From Membranipora membranacea (lineage: Eukaryota; Bryozoa; Gymnolaemata; Cheilostomatida; Membraniporidae), in assembly GCA_914767715.1 (NCBI GenBank), contig OU612070.1, positions 15,147,501-15,207,500 of the forward strand: 60,000 bases of DNA. Direction: 5' to 3'. Positions within the stretch are counted from its first letter, which is position 1; each line of letters begins with the position of its first letter. The notes beneath the pieces were generated by a model that worked only from the letters and a program-made list of their open reading frames with translations, was not told where the DNA came from and ran no database searches. The position numbers and the translations under genes were made by a program. This document shows, in pieces, positions 35,344 through 47,800 of this stretch.

Positions 35344-38300
35344 TCACCTAAAGTTACCATAATCCGAATACTGCTCCACATATTCCTTCAGTGCTTCGTA
35401 AATGAGCGCATATTGGGCCTGTAAAGCAAACAGAGCAAATTACAGGTTTACTTTTGGGTATGCAATTTGTTTCTGTTTATCAGCCAGCAAAAGACCCAAT
35501 GGTAATCTTTGGTATGCTGCTATTTTTCTGCCATGACAACACCATTGGCGCAGTGTCTAACAACAGTCTGTACACATGTTTCAGACAAGGACTTGGAAAA
35601 ACCTGTGTCTTATATCGGGGCTACGTGACAGATAAACACTAGATACATTGATTCATACAGGGGTATAGGTTGGTATATACACTGCATTCACCTATAGGCT
35701 ATAGTATCCAAATATTCTGTTCACCTGTTTATTTGCCGGTGCAGACGAGCTTGCATATTTGCGTCAAACAATTTTTTTGTCAAACTAGTATAACAGGGTT
35801 AGTCAAGACTTTTCAATGAGTCCCTCAAACAACCGCCTTTCTTTACAGTAGTGAACATTTTTTACATTTTGGGCGGCTGTAGCCTTATTTTGCCAAGCAC
35901 TGGCAACATAATTGAGATATAATAATCCGAACTATATGTGACTTCTTCAAACTACAATGAGTATTATATTTATCCACTTTATATCCACTTACAATATTTG
36001 CGATGATATGAGGCCGTCTCAATCTTGCGTTCAGAACTGGACGATAGACATCTACCTGCTGTTCAAGTTTCAGTTTGTCTATGGCGTTGTACATACATAT
36101 CATGACACCGCACCTTGTGGCCCCATTCCTGTAACGGAAAAACCTCATGATTAGGGTCTCAGGTAAAGGTTCTTGAATGCTATCATACACTTGCTCCTGC
36201 AGCAATTCAATAGAGTTGGAACTGGTTCAGAAACAAGGCCAAAAATTTACTCTAACATAAAAAAGGTTGCCATGATTACGAGCACGATGAAACTTTCGAC
36301 TTACAGTCCCGCCACAATCTGTCTGGTAAGAGCAATCAACCTTCAAAGCTCCCCAGTGGGACCCAAACACACAACTCCTGCAGCACCAATCACCTGGCAG
36401 TGACTAGAAATGTTACTTCAGTTGATATGTTTCAAAATCAAAACCAAGCAAATATATCCGGTTCATGCTACTCACAGACAAGTAAAGATATTTGTACCAC
36501 TACCGCCCTTCTGCTCCAACTTCTCAATCTGGTCATGGATGTTGATTAGCTCACTAGCCTTGGGTTCTGCTTCGCCGTCCCAAGCCTTGCTGGCATCAAC
36601 TACTCTGACCACATGCTTTGCCTATATAAACATTAGAACATATTGATGCAGCATTAATATTGATAAAGCCACAATGGATCAAACATCACTGACCAAGTAT
36701 ATAGTGACTGTTCTTAAATAGCAGTATCTCACAAACCAAGCTATGGTTCCTTCTGGAGAGGGCTCTGCTCAACTATGGAGCAATATAATGTCTTGTCTTT
36801 GAGAAGGGGCTGATCGAGGTAGCTCGAATCAACCTGGGTTCAGGTCTCAGGGACCCATAGAACTCAAGCCTTCCATAAAAAAACAAAGTTTAATCTAGCT
36901 ATCGTTGTCCAAAACGCCCCGAAATACGAATGAATCGGAGCAAATCTTAGCTGCCCCCTTTAGGACGGATTGACCAAAGGTTCGCTGCCTCGTCTGTTTG
37001 TAGAATTGGCATGAGGTTACAAAGTGAAGGGCTGTGTCTTTGTCTTGACCACATTTTGGACAGTCTATTTCATCTGTTAGCTTGAGTTTTTGTAGTGTAC
37101 CTTAAATGGCCCGTGACCAGTTACAACTGATATGAGGTTACTGATCTCTGAGCGTTCTGAGCAATATAATAAACATGTTAACCATTTTTTTATGTCATTT
37201 TCAAAATTTGAAGTAAAGTTATTCACATATTTCAGCAGTAAAAATGGTCAAACCTGTCTAGTTGATACTTGTAGAGTTATGTCATCAGCATGTTCACCAG
37301 TCTGTTTACTGTGTGGCCGGGCAATAGTGAACTCGCCAAACACTAATTCCTCTTTATCCCCATTAGTTGGGAAGAAGGGTTCCTAAAACACACAGACTGA
37401 GTTAGATACGGCTGTGATGTCTATATATGTTTTCCCAATATTTGTTTTGAATGTCCTCAACAAATTAAATGAGGAATACCATCTTTCGCTTTTTCTGGAA
37501 AGCCTGGAGAATGATTTTCCACTATGAAACAAGTTTTCCGGCTTTCCGCAATTTCCGTAAACTCACGGGATTACTATCTTCTGTAACATGTTGTGTTGAC
37601 TGTCTCACCTCTTCATCAATATTTTCTAGCTGGACAATGATCTTTACTCCTTGTTCCACAACCATGGTCCAGAAATCCTCAACCGTACCTTTCATTGGTA
37701 GTTGTGTGGCAATCAAACGATTCTTCTCTTTGTATGCCTGTAAATAAAATTATCACAATTACGCTAGCCTTGTTTAACAATGCAGCATATTAAACATTAT
37801 CTTCACCTATATATTGCCCTACTGACACTAACTTATTTGTATCATAAGTTATGATGCTTTACTAGCTCATACATAGTTGTCAATGCTGCCATTCAATTTA
37901 ATCTTCTAGTGTATAAATTTATGTGTCATTGATGCAACAGGAGAAATACAAACACCAATATTTTTGTTTTCACTTCTAACAGACTGATTTTCTCTAAAGT
38001 CGTGAGAAAATTCATGTCAATTTTGGATATTCTTTGTCCTCCAATTAATATGGAGCTCAAATCCCATTTAAAGCCATCCTATACTGGACAACAAGCAAAG
38101 AAAAAGACAAAGAAATTTGAATATTTTTTAATACGGAACATTCGCCTGTTTGCAAGTCTTCAAAACATCCCTGGTCCACCCATAATTTCATAAATGCTCA
38201 TCAGTGTAAAAAGAACAACTTTGTTTGATCCGATATAGGATGGCTTTATCTTACACGTACATCAAAGAAGACAGCATTGATGTAATCACTTCTTGCTGAT

Positions 38301-38896
38301 CTATTTATAAATACTCTGTGTCCATCAGCTGTAATAATAATAATAATGTTTGATTTACATGCTAGAATATGACAGTTCAATAATGATAATTAATCCACAA
38401 AACTTTATGACTACTCATGTACGGACTAGCCTTATCTCAAAGGCCTCTTTTTTGAATTACTTTTGAAACAAAACAAAACGAAAGAGGGGCCTTGGAGATA
38501 AGGCTAGTAGGTACCAACCTTTTCATTGAACAAATTCCATCCTCAATATAAAACCTCAATTATAGAAAATGACTGTAACTATGTTGCGGGCACTTTCTTC
38601 TGGTAAAAAAATGACACAACTCAGCACAATAGCTTTTTCTGATCTCTATGGTAAATCCTGATTATCGCATTACATATTTCATTCATTTTTTTTAAGTTTT
38701 GATTTATGAAATAAAATAAACAATGAATTAAAAACTGCATGATACTGCCAAGAATTTTGCAGCTTAGGCAGCAGTGTTAGCTATACATGTATGTTATACC
38801 TGCCAAGATGTCCGTGAATCTGTTCTTATCACGATTTGCTGACAGCTTTGCTTTGCTGTACTGTAATTGAACCGAGTTGATTCGTCTCTGGAGCAG
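35344..38896 (-). CDS. Receptor phosphatase D2 domain and C-terminus
   Basis: Exons 38800-38896 (QYSKAKLSANRDKNRF), 38261-38328 (RSDYINAVFFD), 37609-37737 (IATQLPMKGTVEDFWTMVV), 37254-37382, 36476-36621 (VVDASKAWDGEAEP), 35993-36128 and 35344-35418. The P-loop is split by the classical intron and reads TCLNGATRCG, so Cys and Arg of CX5R are present. The preceding His is Thr, the serine position is Cys, and WPD is AWD. Ends in AQYALIYEALKEYVEQY, then a TGA at 35344-35346. A D2-type, probably inactive or altered domain. Exon 38261 could use a second donor at 38255, adding two residues. Confidence 0.88.
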
Positions 38897-41800
38897 CTGT
38901 GTTACAAAGAAGTATAATTATATTATTTGGGAAAAAGCACATTGTATCATCATCATCATGTATGGCTACAAAAGAGATGCCAAAACAGCCCCCTTTTTCT
39001 TTTATTTTTACTTTTTACCTATTATAACAGTTTAATGCTGTTAACATGAAAATCCCATTAATAATGATAACAACTAAATAATGGACTTTCTGATCATTAC
39101 TGATGTATTTTCAAATTACTGCGCTACAGCCAAGTCAACACTACATATCGGCAATCAGCGGAGCCCAAGCTCAGACGGCGATCAAACCATCAAAATTTTC
39201 AAAAGATATCGTAACTGTATGCAACTGAAACTGTATTGCATGTGTTTTTCCACCCCTGGCAAACTTATCATCTGTCATCCTCATTTGCATCTAAATTTGC
39301 GTATCAACTCATCTGGTGTGTGTGCTAATAAGGGTTATTACCGTGACCATATTTGGGGGAGCCACATACTGTCACATAATCATCAATCATAATTCTGGGG
39401 CACAGTTATTCAAGCGGTGCTTTGGGTCCACCTGCAAATGCTTTAAGTGCCCTACCTCGTATTCTTGCTGGATGCTACTAGCATGTTGTCTCTCATCAAA
39501 GTCTCTTAGAAGTGAAGCCAACCTATCAGGAGAGTAGGTGAAATCCTTTGTAGAGAGAAACTCACAAACTGCAGTGTACAGAAAGCGGTACTGTGCCTAA
39601 AATTAGAAGGGTAGTAGCCGATAACTCCTTCAATCAGTTTCCAGTCATTTTTATGGACATGAGTAGCCGATTACTCCTTGTAATAAATTAAACAGTATGT
39701 TCATTGATTTTAGATGCATATACTCCATACCAGTTTTCAAAATGACTGGAAATTGATTGAATCTGAGTACCCACAAATTAATATAGAAGGGGAACTATTA
39801 AAACACAGTTCCCACTGAATTTTGTGAAATAAACTGAGTGAAACTGTCTCTTTTTGACTATAATATCAAAAATAATATCGATCAGCAATCACATTACTTC
39901 ATATCTGTATTTCTGTATTTCTGCATAAATGTTTTTTTCATCGTGTTTAGGTTTGCACAATTTGATATAGATATTGCAAAAAATCTCCCTGCAGGCTGCA
40001 TCGTGGCTCGTTGGGCCACTGTTGACCCAGAGAGTAGAATACCCAGATAAAGAAAGAAGTCCACTTAGGCCGCTGCACCATACATCTATAACTTATACTG
40101 AGGCTCAAACAGACTAGCTCCATCTGAGCTACCTGAAATTTGAGTACATATTTGTACCATCAACTTCAAACTTTTACATGCAAGAACCAAGAAAACAGGA
40201 TTTGAGGACACTAGTCCATGGGCTCAAAGGGCTGAAATACGAGTTAGCGATACTTTGAGTATTTGAAAATTTAAGCACTTAACTTAGACAAGTTTTTGGC
40301 ATTTACTTTTCATATTTTGTCAAGGCCATGAATAGTTCTTAGACCTAAGAGAAGCACGAGTTGCAGGGTTTCCTGCTTTAACGCAGCATTTGTTTTATTC
40401 CAATTTAGTCCACAGTTCTATAAACCTTGGCTACACATGTTTGATACCTGCAGTGTACCACCAGTGGAGTAGTATGTCTTGATATGCTCATCTGGATTCT
40501 GTTATAGAAGGCTATGTATCCTCCAGTGTCATGTGGTACTCCATGATCTGGCCAGGACAAGAAATAGAAATGCTTGGTGTATCGTGTCTCGCCTTCCTGA
40601 AAAAATATAAACAAAGACTAAACGAGTTGACTGGAAGATAATTTTAATACATTCTCAGTGTATGATAATATAGAAGTATTAGCAATAAACAGCCGTAATA
40701 ACAGTACAACCTACAAATACACGCTCTTGTGGACCATAAGTTGATGATTGATTATCTTACAGGAAAGACTTAATGAGCGAAAAACTTCTAGATTTGTTCA
40801 CAAAACAAACTCTTCAAAGAAAGAATATACAAGTGAGAGGAAAAACTTTTTTATCTTTCGAGGATTTCCAATGGTATTTTTTTTTATTTTTTATAAAAAA
40901 TTTTTTTTACCCATATTGGATCATACTAAAATTAGTAGCAAAACTATCCTCTGTTGTCGAATGGGTTGAAAATAACTTAAATTCTATTTTATTTCTTGAT
41001 TTAGAATATAGAATTACTGCGAGTGGAGTACACCCAAAGAGAGAAGTCCACTTATACCACCGGGCATTACCTTGGTATACTGAAGAGTTCTCACTGTATA
41101 ATCAGCCCACTCTTCACAATTTGTTACGATGACTGTGATGTCACCAAAATCCATAGGTGTATTCTCTTCATCAGGCCAGTATTGATAGCATTTCATCTGT
41201 GAGAAAAAAAGTCATGCTGTGCTTTTAGATTCAGCAGAGTTTATATCATATGATAATCTACCATTTCGTATTTCTTTGCAGCAAGTTTTACCCAATTATT
41301 CACCATAAAATTTAAACAATCTCTTACATCCTTACATACAATTTAAAACATGTCTCTATTAGCACACAATACATCCACTGATGGCAGGATACATCTTCCA
41401 TATAACAGCATAACACTGCAGATATAAAACATTGACCGCGAAATAGAAATTTACCCTTGTTAGCTCAAACGTCTTTGTCACCATTACTATACCACTTGGG
41501 TTCTGCTCCCAAATCATCAACCAAAAGTCATCTACAGTATTTTCAGTTGGTCCTACAAAGAGATGAAATGAAAAAGCGGCCATTAGAAACATGTATATAT
41601 TGTTTTTTTATTAAGCGATGCTTCAAATTAGTCCAGATAAAGCCGATTTTAAAAGGCTCTATCAATGTCATTGTGCTCAAAGAGTCAATTACCATTCCTT
41701 GCTGTAAAGAGATTTACCTGAGAATATTTCTCTGATGTAATGCCTAATTTCATTACAACAAATCAAAAACTACCCACCCATGGCTGCAATGTATCCTGGG

Positions 41801-44800
41801 TTTTTCTTGTAGCCCTGTAACAAGGAAAAAACATGCATTGCGGATCATTGCATTTTTACATTTTCTATTTCATTTTATAATGTGTACAACAAGAACAAAA
41901 TTAAATAAATCAGATTAATGAGCTGTGAGACTTGAATGTGAGAATGTGCATATAAAAAAGTAGGGGTTTCATAAATCAAACATGAGTAAGGATTAAAGGC
42001 AGTTTTTAATTTCAAAAGGGCATTCTTATTGCATAAGATCTAAGTTGACTCATACAATCAACACCTTACCGCTATATGTGAAGCATTGATGTAATCTGTT
42101 CCCTTGTCATTTTTGCTCAGTTTTACTCTGAAATCATCACCTGAAGATAAACAACAATACTTCTGACTTCTTTAACTATACATTGAACTCAACTTACAGA
42201 CCATTTTCTGCCTGGGGGAAAATGTTATTGTGATTCTTCTGATGTTACTTGGAGAGTTTGTGATATTGTTACCATCATCCTCTTTCATCAGCAACATCAC
42301 ACCTGACAAGTTGTTTTGTTTCAGCAAGGATGTCCACAAACATCATGGTTGATTAAAGTCAAGTTGTCTTATCACACCCAAAGCATGGGCATCGAAATAC
42401 CAGTTGCCTTAGGGGCTAGGCCGCAATATCTGCGCCAGGTTGCTCGCTGTTTGCAGGCAGGTCGGAGCACACCTGGGGGCCAACCAAACCCCAGTAGTCG
42501 ATGGACTGCAGTGGGAGTCGAATCCACGACCTCTTAACTGACCAACAAACCAACTGTGCCATCTCCTACTCCTCATAGTCAATAAAACATGTACCTGCAT
42601 TAAATCATACCTGGATACAGCTCCTTGTATCTACTCTTCCCATCATTTATCGGCAGCAGTGCAACAGATCGGTTTGGCAAGGGCAAGCTGTCCAGGTCCT
42701 AGTTTTGAATAAAAGATAGGACAATTTAAAACCTAATGGGAACGGCAATAAATAACGAACTTTTTACCTGCCTACTTACAGCATGACTCTCAGATCATCA
42801 GTGGCTTTTTTGTATTCTGCTATAAAGAAACATTGTAAACTAAGAGTAATATATGTTCAAAAGAAAGAAAATAAAAGCATGGGTCAGCCAGATAGTATGT
42901 GACTAAAGTGGTGGCCAACCCTCCAACTAATTACAAAAACACCACAAAAACGTCATGAAGAACAACATGCCCGCCGTACCCGCTATCCACCACACTACCA
43001 GACATGCCCCGGTTAACCGAGGTAAGTTCTCTCCTAAAGACAATTGGTACTTGAGACAAAACTTTTGGTGGTTTTAAAGCTAGAAGACTGAACAAACCGC
43101 ACAACATTGCTCACCTCAAACTGCTCATCAATTTTGTTTGCTTCATTTTGTATGAACGAAGCTAGCAACCCAGGATCGATACCATCCGTCCTTAAACTCC
43201 TATTGTTCTCATAGGGGTCAGAGTCGTGGCCTTTCACTGACAGCGGTTTGACAGGGATAACTGAAATTATAGAACATGAAAAAACTAGTAAAATAAACGC
43301 TGTCATATCATCCTTCATAGCATTTGCTTAGGAACTGTGCTTACAATTCAAAACAGGTTAGTTAACATTGACAAGACAGCTGTAGTGAATACTTAAGAAT
43401 TAGGTGACAAAAGAGACAGTGGAGGTAATCTGTTTCAATCAATGTGAGGGTGGTAGTACAAGTTTCTCGACGATATAATTTAGAACGTGACTCACATATT
43501 AAATCAGATAGAATGGATTTACTGGTTTCGAACAGAGTATTGCAGAGACGTAAACTTTACAATTGACACAATGAATAGCAGGCATACAAATACATACCAG
43601 GCCTTGTAGCTGCCGGCTGTAAGTTTTGCGTTTGCGGTCCTTGAGGAGATTCTGCTGCCGTAGCACGTCCGCTCAGCTCCAGCTGTTCGGCTGATTTACT
43701 ATTTTCCGCATTTCTTTGTCTTCAATACAATATAATTTACAGGGATTTAAACACAGGATCTGGTCAGATGGAACATCACAGTGACAAAGACTTGCGATTT
43801 TAACCAAAATCACATCCATTGAGCAATCCTATTCAGCAGGCATATTTTACCAATGACCAAAAAAAGCTCAATAATATGCACAAAGTTGTGAAAACACAGA
43901 TGGTTGATTATATCCAATCAAAAAAATTAATTAGTTCCAATATATAACGAGCCCGACCTTTTTTTCCTGATTGGAGACATATAGTCTTGGAGACAGAGAA
44001 ATGTAATAGATATGTTGATTGATTATATAAATTGAAAATGTGATCTCACCGTCTTCTCAATATGATGACTAGGATAATCCCTGTGACTGCAACTATAACT
44101 GCAGCCACCACAGGGGCAGCAATATGTTCTGGAGGTGTACCATTGCTATGGTTCTCATCAGGATTAGTTGGCTCAGTAATTGGTCCTTCTTTTTTAACAG
44201 CTGAGAACATGAAATTGAATCAGTAAATTATGCTCAAGCTTAAAGGGCAACCAAGGTTTCAAACAAGTTCTCATCTATTGTTAACAGATTGCAACTTCTG
44301 CGACGGGAAAAAGACAAAATCTAATTCTGATGATTATTCAGCCAGAATTCTTGTGGAACAATCCATCCATCAAGTACTCAAACTCAGCTAAAATAGTATA
44401 CCACAGAGCAGTTTCCTGTTCTTGTTATTATTTAGTCTGTGCTCTATCCTTATTAAAGCAATGTCTTGGAACCTCCCCTAAACTGAAGTGTTACCCAGCT
44501 TAGAGTCAGCAACTACTTTGAGTTTTGCGCCACGTCATGCACAAAGCTGATGCTGCCTAGCACATTATTTACTACCCACTAATGCATTGCTGCGAAACCT
44601 TGGTTGCCCTTTAAAGGGCAACCAAGGTTTCGGCAGTAAATAATGAGCTAGGCAGCATCAGCTTTGTGCATTACGCGATGCAAAACTCAAACTAGTTGCT
44701 GACTCTAAGCTGGGTAACACTTCGGTCTAGGGGAGGTTCCATGACATTGCTGTAATGGTGATAGAGCACAGGCTAAATAATAACAGGAACAGGAAACTGC

Positions 44801-47800
44801 TCTGTGGTATTCTATTTTAGCTGAGTTTGAGTACCTGATGGATGAAATGTTTCACAAGAATTCTGGCTGAATAATCATCCGAATTAGATTTTGTCTTTTT
44901 CCCTCTGCAGAAGGTGCAATCTGCTATTAATCAATGAGGGCCAATGAAAAGTTGTTTGAAACCCTGGTTGCCCTTTAACAAAATGATTATGTTAATGCGA
45001 ACAATTTTTGCATCATATGGTAAGCCTTTTGCAGTGACGCAAGTCAGACAGTGCTATTTGTATGATTTTCAATGCTTTTGGTTTTCGATCTCCTTATAAA
45101 TATTGCTCCTAGAGTATGAAGCCAGGTGAATCTATTTTGAATTTTTTTTTAAATTGATCTGATGATATTTGATTTCAAAATGCCGTCTTGCAACATGTAC
45201 ATAGTAAATCAGCTTACCTTTTCCAATAACTACTGGAGAAGATTGTGTAAGCTTTGTGAAGTTGTCCTGCAAATAAGAATCACACCAATAATTGATTGCT
45301 TAGAAAATGCGTTTACAAAAGACCAGATTTCAAGTGAAAGTAAAGTCCCATGGAAAGACTGGTGTATCGGGCTTGTTGATTTGTTATCAAAATAATTCCC
45401 CAACACTTAGAAAAGAATATTTTAGAGTTTTGTGAAACAAAATGCACAAATCCTCTACGAAAATAATTCACAAGAAAATTTTATTTCTATATCTTGTATA
45501 GCAGAATAATATAATATTGCTATACTCTTATATTAAACATAACAAAAAGGAGACATACCTTATACTTGATGATGAATACTGGCTGAACCATATATTCTTT
45601 TCCTTCTGTGACTGGTTGGTTAGTGTAATTACCATACCCTTTTCCATCTCCCAGGTAAAACTCCTTGCCACTCTGTGAAATAGCAGCTGGCTCAAACTGA
45701 GCAGTGATATAACAATCAGAAGAATCATTTTTTAGGTTTGCAGTTTTATTTTTCAATTCGTCGAAATCACTCAAGCTGCAGGGTGCCGCAGTGCTTCTCT
45801 TCTTCCTAAGTCCTGTCAATGACCGCTGTTGAGCAATCACAAGATATGAGCTAAAAGCAGAAGTTTAATGATATTATCATAAATAATTATTGATCTAGTT
45901 GATCTCAACATAAATCAGCCTATCGAACTATTATGCTACGATGAGGAATTTGACGATAACAACCTCCAATATGTACTTGTTGCGTCGAACTACAGGTATT
46001 TCATACAGGATAAATATAATGGGGCTATGGCACCATCCGTTAGAATTATTTGAACTCATAATGAATCCACATGTAATAGAGAGTCTTATTTCGAGTCACA
46101 TTAAGATGCCTTACCTGACATGATTATTAGCAACATCCACAGGATAGAGTTTAACCAGGATAGTAGGATAATCTTTGGATTCAGTCAAATCCAGCTTCTC
46201 CATTTTTCTTGCTGCATCAACTGTATGAAGACAGTGTAACTGGATAATGGCAATTGCCGGTACATTGCTCAAGATCAACAACTAATGATATCTAGTACAC
46301 TTGCACATTTCTGATGTTCAGCATTCAGCCCTACCTATTCATCAGGATCTAAGACTTAATCATTGAGACGATCAAGGAGGAAGGCCCGCTGGCAACGCTG
46401 TTTGCTGACGATATTGTTCTCTGTGATAAAAGAAAGAGAGATGCATGGAAGATACTGGGATGATGGCCAGTAGGCCAAACAGAGCACATGCCTCCGGCTG
46501 GAAATCTACTGCAGATTAGAATTAAGGAACATGATGGAGAAGTTTTAACAGACATATCCCAAGTGTCAACCTTCAAATAAAAGGGAACAACGATAGACAA
46601 AGAGGAGGTTGCTGGTTGGTAAAGGAAATTGTGAAGAGGATAGAGAATGGAATAGGCCTGGAATAGATGGAGAGAGTTGACAGGGGTGCTCTGTGAAATT
46701 TCCCACCAAACTGAAGGTCTTCATGTACAAACAAGCCATCGCTGCTGTACGGAAATGAGATTTTGCACAGAGACGGTGATAGGGTTAGTACGACCGAGAT
46801 GAGGAGAGCTCCGCACATTTACAATATCGACTCGGAAGACCATGTGAGAAATGACAGTATAATAGTAGAGGCGAAGAGAGCATGATGAAGAAGAGAATGG
46901 TGTGATACCGTGAAGTACAGACTCCTTGATACAGCTTTGCAGAGATGTGGCCTCTCAGATGATGATAGTGAAAACAGATTTAGATGGCACTAGATAGAGC
47001 TTGGTGCCCTGCAGGACGGTCCATTAGACCAACTTCTCATACTCACTAACTCTTCAAAAGCTAAACAAAGGCCTACTGATACTTACATACCACAGATGTG
47101 TAGTTTGTATGATGGATTGTGGGACCATCGCCTACTGCATTATGTGCAGTAATACTGCAATCAACTTTTGTAGCAGATTTTAGACCACAAATGGTGGCAA
47201 TGTTATCATATTTCGCAGAAGTTGGAGAAACATTTGTACCGGTACATGATACCTGTAAAGAAACGCGATCAGACAATTCGGTATTTCAGCTAGCTGATAT
47301 GTACAGCATGATTGTAATTAATATATCAAGGAGATCATTTACCCACCCCTAGCAACTCTAGACCAGTTTCCAAACTGTGGTTTACCTCAGAGTCACTCAC
47401 TAAGGGATTTGTATAGGGGACTTTGCTGATATACATCATCATCATCATCATAATTTTTTGCAGTCAAAAGACTTCTGAGATGGAATAACGGAAACACACC
47501 TTGAATCTGTACTCATCTTTAGGTCCATTGAATCTATAAGGTTGTTTAAACTTGAAACTGATACACTTATCCGTAGTGAATTGAGCCTCTAAAACAGGTT
47601 TCTCATCTGGTACTGTAATGAAATAAATATAAGTATTGCATAAAGATGTAATGGATTGTGTTCAGTTCGGAATTACTTTTCACATCGGAGATGGAACGGT
47701 ATAACTCTTTTCCGCTCAATGCTGTATCAAACAAATCGAAATATATTGCACCATTTTTTAAAAGGGCCCGTTAAACATGCCTAAATGTGTGTAGTACGCG

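Noticed and set aside
36310-36400. Minus-strand block VIGAAGVVCLGPTGEL with acceptor and donor, taken at first for the D2 P-loop exon
   Set aside because: It has an in-frame TGA. The donor at 36475 joins exon 36476-36621 to 35993-36128 in phase and yields a complete CX5R motif without it.
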